A DNA stretch of 64,000 nucleotides from Carnobacterium inhibens subsp. inhibens DSM 13024 (lineage in GTDB: Bacteria; Bacillota; Bacilli; Lactobacillales; Carnobacteriaceae). The notes beneath the pieces were generated by a model. The model worked only from the letters and a program-made list of their open reading frames with translations. It was not told the origin of the DNA and searched no databases. This document shows positions 60,278 to 64,000 of the stretch, piece by piece. The position numbers and the translations under genes are program-made. Numbering within the stretch: the stretch's first letter is position 1; every line of letters starts with the position of its first letter. The stretch spans positions 1,178,001 to 1,242,000 of the forward strand of contig NZ_JQIV01000006.1 of assembly GCF_000746825.1 (NCBI RefSeq), read 5' to 3'.

Positions 60278-60619
60278 TCAATAAATCGATGTAACAAAAG
60301 CTTCGGTTTCTTCAGTTGTCATCATTTTAAGGCCGCTGTACATTTTTTGAATTTCATTTACTATTGCTTTTCCTACTCCTTCTCCTCTGAAGGAAGGCAA
60401 GACTGCTAAATGTTGAATAACAAATTCTTGTTTTTGTACTTCAATACCAATAATGCCAATATATTTTCCTTCTTCTTGCCAAAAATACATTTCCCAATTT
60501 TTATTCTGCTGGTACCGTAGCATTGTTTGTTGGAGGTGCTTTAATTCATGTCCTTTTGGCATGAGTGATAGCAAACCTAAAGCCACTTTATTCTGGCTAT
60601 TTCTATACTTAACTAACAC
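60278..60619 (-). CDS. RibT-like GNAT acetyltransferase
   Basis: 113 residues beginning MLVKYRNSQNKVALGLLSLM, close to Bacillus RibT of the riboflavin operon. The acetyl-CoA motif is RGEGVGKA within HLAVLPSFRGEGVGK. It is about ten residues shorter at the C-terminus than B. subtilis RibT. It stands alone, with no riboflavin genes nearby, so its link to flavin metabolism is uncertain. Confidence 0.82.
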   Translation of the reverse strand: MLVKYRNSQNKVALGLLSLMPKGHELKHLQQTMLRYQQNKNWEMYFWQEEGKYIGIIGIEVQKQEFVIQHLAVLPSFRGEGVGKAIVNEIQKMYSGLKMMTTEETEAFVTSIY

Positions 60620-60730
60620 TAGATATCTTGCTCCTTTTTACTCATCCTTATTTGTAAAAAAAGATTACCATATCCTCAGCTTCTATACTATTAAAATAAC
60701 CTTCTTTTTAACTCCTTTTTAAAAGTAAAT

Positions 60731-60774
60731 AAGACAAAAAACTTTGCCAATTTTGCAGCGAAGCTTTTTATCTT
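60731..60774 (-). terminator. Probable terminator after the DUF421 gene
   Basis: Imperfect stem of about 17 bp (AAGATAAAAAGCTTCGC with GCAAAGTTTTTTGTCTT) on the minus strand, with a T-run inside the 3' arm. Confidence 0.5.
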
Positions 60775-60804
60775 ATTTAGAATTTTCAAGCAACTAACAA
60801 ATGA

Positions 60805-61476
60805 TCAATTCTCTAGTTTAATTTGTTTTTTTTCTGATTGTTGATAGGTTTTTACATACAAGCCTTGTTTAGGAGACCATTCAGCATAAACAATGTCTTC
60901 CAGGTTTGGATGCCCTTTTTCTTTTAAACTTTCTATCAGCCATTTTTTATCTTTTCCAATAGATTGTAAGGTGTTCATTTCAATGACTTTTTCATCAACT
61001 AATAAATAAGAAAATTCTTCATTTCCCTCAGATTCTTTCATCACACTGACCGAACCACCTATTTCTAAAACAGCATATTTGACCATTCTCAAAGAAAAGC
61101 AGTTTTGGCTTCTCAGCATAGATCTTAACTGTTCCATTTCAATATGATTACTCTTGATTTCTGATAAATTCAGTTCTCCTTCATAGATTAAAACAGAAGG
61201 AATGCCTTTTATGAAATTATTCACTTTATCCTTTTTTTGCACAACCGTTTCCAATAAATAAATCATTATTCCCCATAACGCAACTGCAAATAAAAAATGC
61301 AAAATATTTATTTTATCGTCATATAGTGATTCTTCTAAGATTCCGCCAAGAACGAGAGTATAAATCAAATCAAACGGAGTAATTTCTGACAACGTTTTTT
61401 TTCCTAAAAGACGTGTAACTAATAGTAACCCTATTAAACCAACGACCAACTTGGACGCTATTTGCAGAAACATCAT
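60805..61476 (-). CDS. DUF421-family membrane protein (YetF/YkjA-like)
   Basis: 223 residues. Three N-terminal membrane helices (about 4-22, 36-54, 60-78) with LLVTRLLGKKTLSEITPFDL, then two DUF421 cytoplasmic units (LIYEGELNLSEIKSNHIEME; VLEIGGSVSVMKES). Family members affect spore or stress physiology in bacilli; molecular function unknown. Confidence 0.9.
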   Translation of the reverse strand: MMFLQIASKLVVGLIGLLLVTRLLGKKTLSEITPFDLIYTLVLGGILEESLYDDKINILHFLFAVALWGIMIYLLETVVQKKDKVNNFIKGIPSVLIYEGELNLSEIKSNHIEMEQLRSMLRSQNCFSLRMVKYAVLEIGGSVSVMKESEGNEEFSYLLVDEKVIEMNTLQSIGKDKKWLIESLKEKGHPNLEDIVYAEWSPKQGLYVKTYQQSEKKQIKLEN

Positions 61477-61632
61477 CTCTTATTCCCTCCTATGTTTTTT
61501 TAAGTACTGTATCTACTTTTCAACTTTTTTAATCTCTAGCGGACCTTTTCTACTCTTGTTCATCGGCTTCATTCTAATTCTATCGTACTTAATTTAATTG
61601 TCCATTTTATTGATTAGTTAACCTTAGCACAA

Positions 61633-61668
61633 AATAAAAAGCCTAAAATAGTTTTTAGACTTTTTATT
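61633..61668 (-). terminator. Terminator after the YesL-like gene
   Basis: AAAAAGCCTAAAA pairs with TTTTTAGACTTTT (one mismatch), followed by a T-run on the minus strand. Confidence 0.75.
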
Positions 61669-61671
61669 TTT

Positions 61672-62295
61672 TTACTCTTTAACTATATTTTTCGCTGTTT
61701 TTTTGTACGCTTTTTCCATTGCAAGCGTTGCTAGCCAAGCAACTAGGCTTACTAAAAAAAAGAAACCCAACACTGGCCATTTTAATAAAACTATTACCAT
61801 AACAATTATACTGATTAGCAATAATAAGCTGATTAGTGGTTGACTGATCATTATTACCATACCTGTTAAAAAAAGGCGAGATACAGATACATTCTCTTTT
61901 TTTGATAATGGACAGCTGTATAAAGAAGTTAATCCAAATAATATGCCAAAAGTATAAAGAGCGTATTTATAGATTTGTATGCCTGCTGTAGCGGTCATCT
62001 GGGTATTTAAAAACCAACTATCTAAAAATAAAATAAACATAATGAAGCAAATTGGCAATCCAATCTTAAAACTACTCCAAAAGTTTTGTTTAAAATAATG
62101 CATAAAAGTACGAAAAATAGGTTTAGCCGTTTCTCCATTAGACCAGTCACTCATTAATTGAAACAACGCACCAGTTGCTGGAACGAGTGTAATCAGAGGC
62201 AGGGAAAATAACAGCCATACTAGATTAGCAATGGCTAAACGGGAGATCCATTCTGTTCCTTCAACCACACTATTTGTTAAATCAAATTTTTTCAT
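61672..62295 (-). CDS. YesL/DUF624-family membrane protein
   Basis: 207 residues with about five to six membrane helices, beginning MKKFDLTNSVVEGTEWISRL and SLPLITLVPATGALFQLM, typical of DUF624 (YesL). These proteins are encoded with LplB/LplC-type sugar ABC permeases and may assist them. ATG 62295 has AAGGGAG upstream; a TTG two codons earlier is too close to it. Last gene of the permease operon. Confidence 0.9.
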   Translation of the reverse strand: MKKFDLTNSVVEGTEWISRLAIANLVWLLFSLPLITLVPATGALFQLMSDWSNGETAKPIFRTFMHYFKQNFWSSFKIGLPICFIMFILFLDSWFLNTQMTATAGIQIYKYALYTFGILFGLTSLYSCPLSKKENVSVSRLFLTGMVIMISQPLISLLLLISIIVMVIVLLKWPVLGFFFLVSLVAWLATLAMEKAYKKTAKNIVKE

Positions 62296-62350
62296 TTTCA
62301 ACTATCTCCCTTCTAACACAATCTTTCATAAATTAAAAATTTTTTTAAAG

Positions 62351-63247
62351 CTAACCTTTTGTTCCACCAGTTAAATCCATTCCTTGAATAAAGTATTTTT
62401 GAGCAAAGAAGAATAACAGTACTGTTGGAATCATAACCAGAGTTGCCCCCGCCATTAAATAGTTCCACTGAGTAGAAGATTGACTTTGGAACGATTGCAA
62501 ACCGATTTGTAGTGTATACATATCTTCATCATGAATATAAAGCAATGGCCCAAGAAAATCATTCCATGCTCCATTAAAAGAAGTAATCCCGATCGTAATT
62601 AAGGCAGGCTTAGTTAAAGGGACCATCAAACGGCTCCAAATAAATAAGTGGTTGGCTCCATCTATTTGAGCTGCTTCAATTAATTCGTCATTAATGGAAA
62701 GATAAAATTGACGCATCAAAAAGATATTAAATGCACTTCCAAAAAATGAGGGCACAATCAGCGGTAAATAAGTTCCTACCCATCCGATTTTGGTGAATAA
62801 AATGTATTGTGGGATCATAGTAACAAATCCAGGTATCATCATAGTTGCTAACACTAAAGAAAATAAGAACTTTTTGCCTGGAAAAGAAATTTTAGCAAAA
62901 CCATATGCAATAAATGAATTAGATACCACATTTCCAAGAACCACAAAAAAAGTGATATACAATGTGTTTTTCATGTATTGGAAAAATGGAAAAGCTTGAA
63001 TGGTTTCAGTATAATTAGACCATTGAAATGTCTCAGGGAAGAAAGTTGGTGGAAACTGAACAACTTCTTCCATTGGTTTCAAAGAAGTAAAAACCATCCA
63101 AAAGAGCGGAGCTAAGAGAACAATACTGATACCGATTAAAAGAATGTATGTGACAATTTGTCCAATTTTTTTTTGTCTTTTCCTGCTCTTAAAATGCTTC
63201 TGTTTAGGTACGTCTGTAGCTTCTTTTAAAGATGTTGATTCAATCAT
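62351..63247 (-). CDS. Carbohydrate ABC transporter permease (LplC/MalG type)
   Basis: 298 residues with six membrane helices and a basic N-terminal tail. The EAA loop that contacts the ATPase is EAAQIDGANHLFIWSRLMVP (about 200-219). It forms the inner-membrane channel with the upstream permease, for an oligosaccharide or lipooligosaccharide-type substrate that cannot be told from sequence. It overlaps the upstream permease stop by 4 bp. Confidence 0.93.
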   Translation of the reverse strand: MIESTSLKEATDVPKQKHFKSRKRQKKIGQIVTYILLIGISIVLLAPLFWMVFTSLKPMEEVVQFPPTFFPETFQWSNYTETIQAFPFFQYMKNTLYITFFVVLGNVVSNSFIAYGFAKISFPGKKFLFSLVLATMMIPGFVTMIPQYILFTKIGWVGTYLPLIVPSFFGSAFNIFLMRQFYLSINDELIEAAQIDGANHLFIWSRLMVPLTKPALITIGITSFNGAWNDFLGPLLYIHDEDMYTLQIGLQSFQSQSSTQWNYLMAGATLVMIPTVLLFFFAQKYFIQGMDLTGGTKG

Positions 63248-64000
63248 TCACTTCGCCCTCCTCCATAGTGTACCCAACGAGGGGCTAATTTCATATTGAT
63301 AAACGTTAAACTTAATACAATGACAAAAAGAATCATCGACATAGCCATAGCATATCCCATATCAAAAGCTACAAAGGCTTTGTTCCACATGTGTAAATTA
63401 TAGAACAGTAAGGAATTTGCTGGACCATTTGTTCCACTTTCTGACATAACATAGGCTTCTTGAAAGATTTGAAAAGCTCCAATTGTCGAAGTAACCACAT
63501 CATAAAAAATAATTGGTGTGATCATTGGTAATGTAATATGACGGAAACGTGCAAATGCACTAGCTCCATCTATTTCTGCTGATTCATATAACTGATTCGG
63601 AACATTTTGCAGAGTAGCCAAGTAAAGCAGCATTGCTCCACCTACACTCCACAGTTTCATTAAAATCAGTGCCGGTTTTGTCCAATTCGGATCAAACAAC
63701 CATGCAGGTCCATCAATACTGAACCAAGACAATACCACATTGACTAATCCTGATGAAGGAGAAAGCATCTGCATCCATAAAACATACACTGCTACTCCGG
63801 ATAAAATAGCTGGCAAGTAAAAAATTGTTCTAAAAATAGAGATTCCACGGACTCTTTGGTTTAATAATACTGCTAATAAAACACTTCCTATAGCTGTAAG
63901 AGGCACGTTAAATAGCACATAATAGCCCGTATTATAAAGTGATTTCCAAAAAAGGTCATCTTGGGTAAACATTCTTTTAAAATTATCCATTCCAATATAA
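63244..64000 (-). CDS. Carbohydrate ABC transporter permease (LplB type), 5' end cut
   Basis: At least 251 residues visible to the window edge. The frame stays open upstream of ATG 63990 (reading YIGMDNFKRMF), so the N-terminus with the first helix lies outside. The EAA loop is ESAEIDGASAFARFRHITLP (about 150 in the visible part). It is the heterodimer partner of the LplC-type permease. The substrate-binding protein and ATPase are not in the window. Confidence 0.92.
   Translation of the reverse strand, partial: YIGMDNFKRMFTQDDLFWKSLYNTGYYVLFNVPLTAIGSVLLAVLLNQRVRGISIFRTIFYLPAILSGVAVYVLWMQMLSPSSGLVNVVLSWFSIDGPAWLFDPNWTKPALILMKLWSVGGAMLLYLATLQNVPNQLYESAEIDGASAFARFRHITLPMITPIIFYDVVTSTIGAFQIFQEAYVMSESGTNGPANSLLFYNLHMWNKAFVAFDMGYAMAMSMILFVIVLSLTFINMKLAPRWVHYGGGRSE

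Overview
The window is low-GC Firmicutes DNA from a motile lactic acid bacterium, most likely Carnobacterium or a close relative (Carnobacteriaceae). This is inferred from the low GC, a Gram-positive FliY/CheC/CheD-type motility set, a HrcA/CIRCE-controlled small heat-shock protein, PurR-type boxes, and the PepF, PepT, Spx and HelD complement. No rRNA, tRNA, CRISPR array or complete insertion sequence was seen.

Positions 1-33100 (all minus strand) are one flagellar and chemotaxis island. In transcription order it runs: mcp-cheW-cheD-cheB-cheR-cheA-cheC-cheY-cheW-fliM-fliY, then a terminator; flgM-flgN-flgK-flgL, then a terminator; two tandem flagellin genes, each with its own terminator; flaG-fliD-fliT-like-fliS, then a terminator; and the basal-body/export operon flgB-flgC-fliE-F-G-H-I-J-K-flgD-TIGR02530-flgE-flbD-motA-motB-fliL-O-P-Q-R, which runs off the left edge. 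The sigma factor gene and flhA/flhB lie outside. Late genes (mcp, flgM, both flagellins) carry sigma-28 type promoters that agree on TTAA-N15-(G/A/T)CCGATA(T/G). The early flgB operon instead has a sigma-A-like -10 with a palindrome at the predicted start and a striking A/T-tract block upstream.

Positions 33385-49100 hold housekeeping and accessory genes: an aldo/keto reductase, a NERD-domain protein, a PurR-box-controlled NCS2 permease, an Old Yellow Enzyme-type oxidoreductase, a Nudix hydrolase, CIRCE-controlled Hsp20, a 59-residue membrane protein, a secreted-protein gene with a one-base frameshift in its signal peptide, a membrane-anchored partner, a PadR regulator with its membrane partner, a candidate C-rich small RNA, PepF, PepT and an OppA-type lipoprotein.

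Positions 49340-64000 hold HelD, a PNPOx-fold stress protein, a PPK2 kinase, an NAD(P)-binding reductase, an Spx paralogue lacking the first Cys of the CxxC switch, Mn-catalase, a three-gene esterase/acyltransferase/DUF6320 operon, small membrane proteins, a RibT-like acetyltransferase, and a YesL-LplC-LplB-type sugar ABC permease operon cut by the right edge.

The most unusual structure is intergenic: hairpin repeats with a 51-52 bp period occur as tandem arrays at three places, and single or decayed copies occur elsewhere, including one inside the flagellar operon between fliI and fliJ. Other leads are the C-rich sRNA candidate, the frameshifted secreted protein, the Ser10 Spx with its own palindromic operator candidate, and a sigma-28-like promoter in front of the esterase operon.
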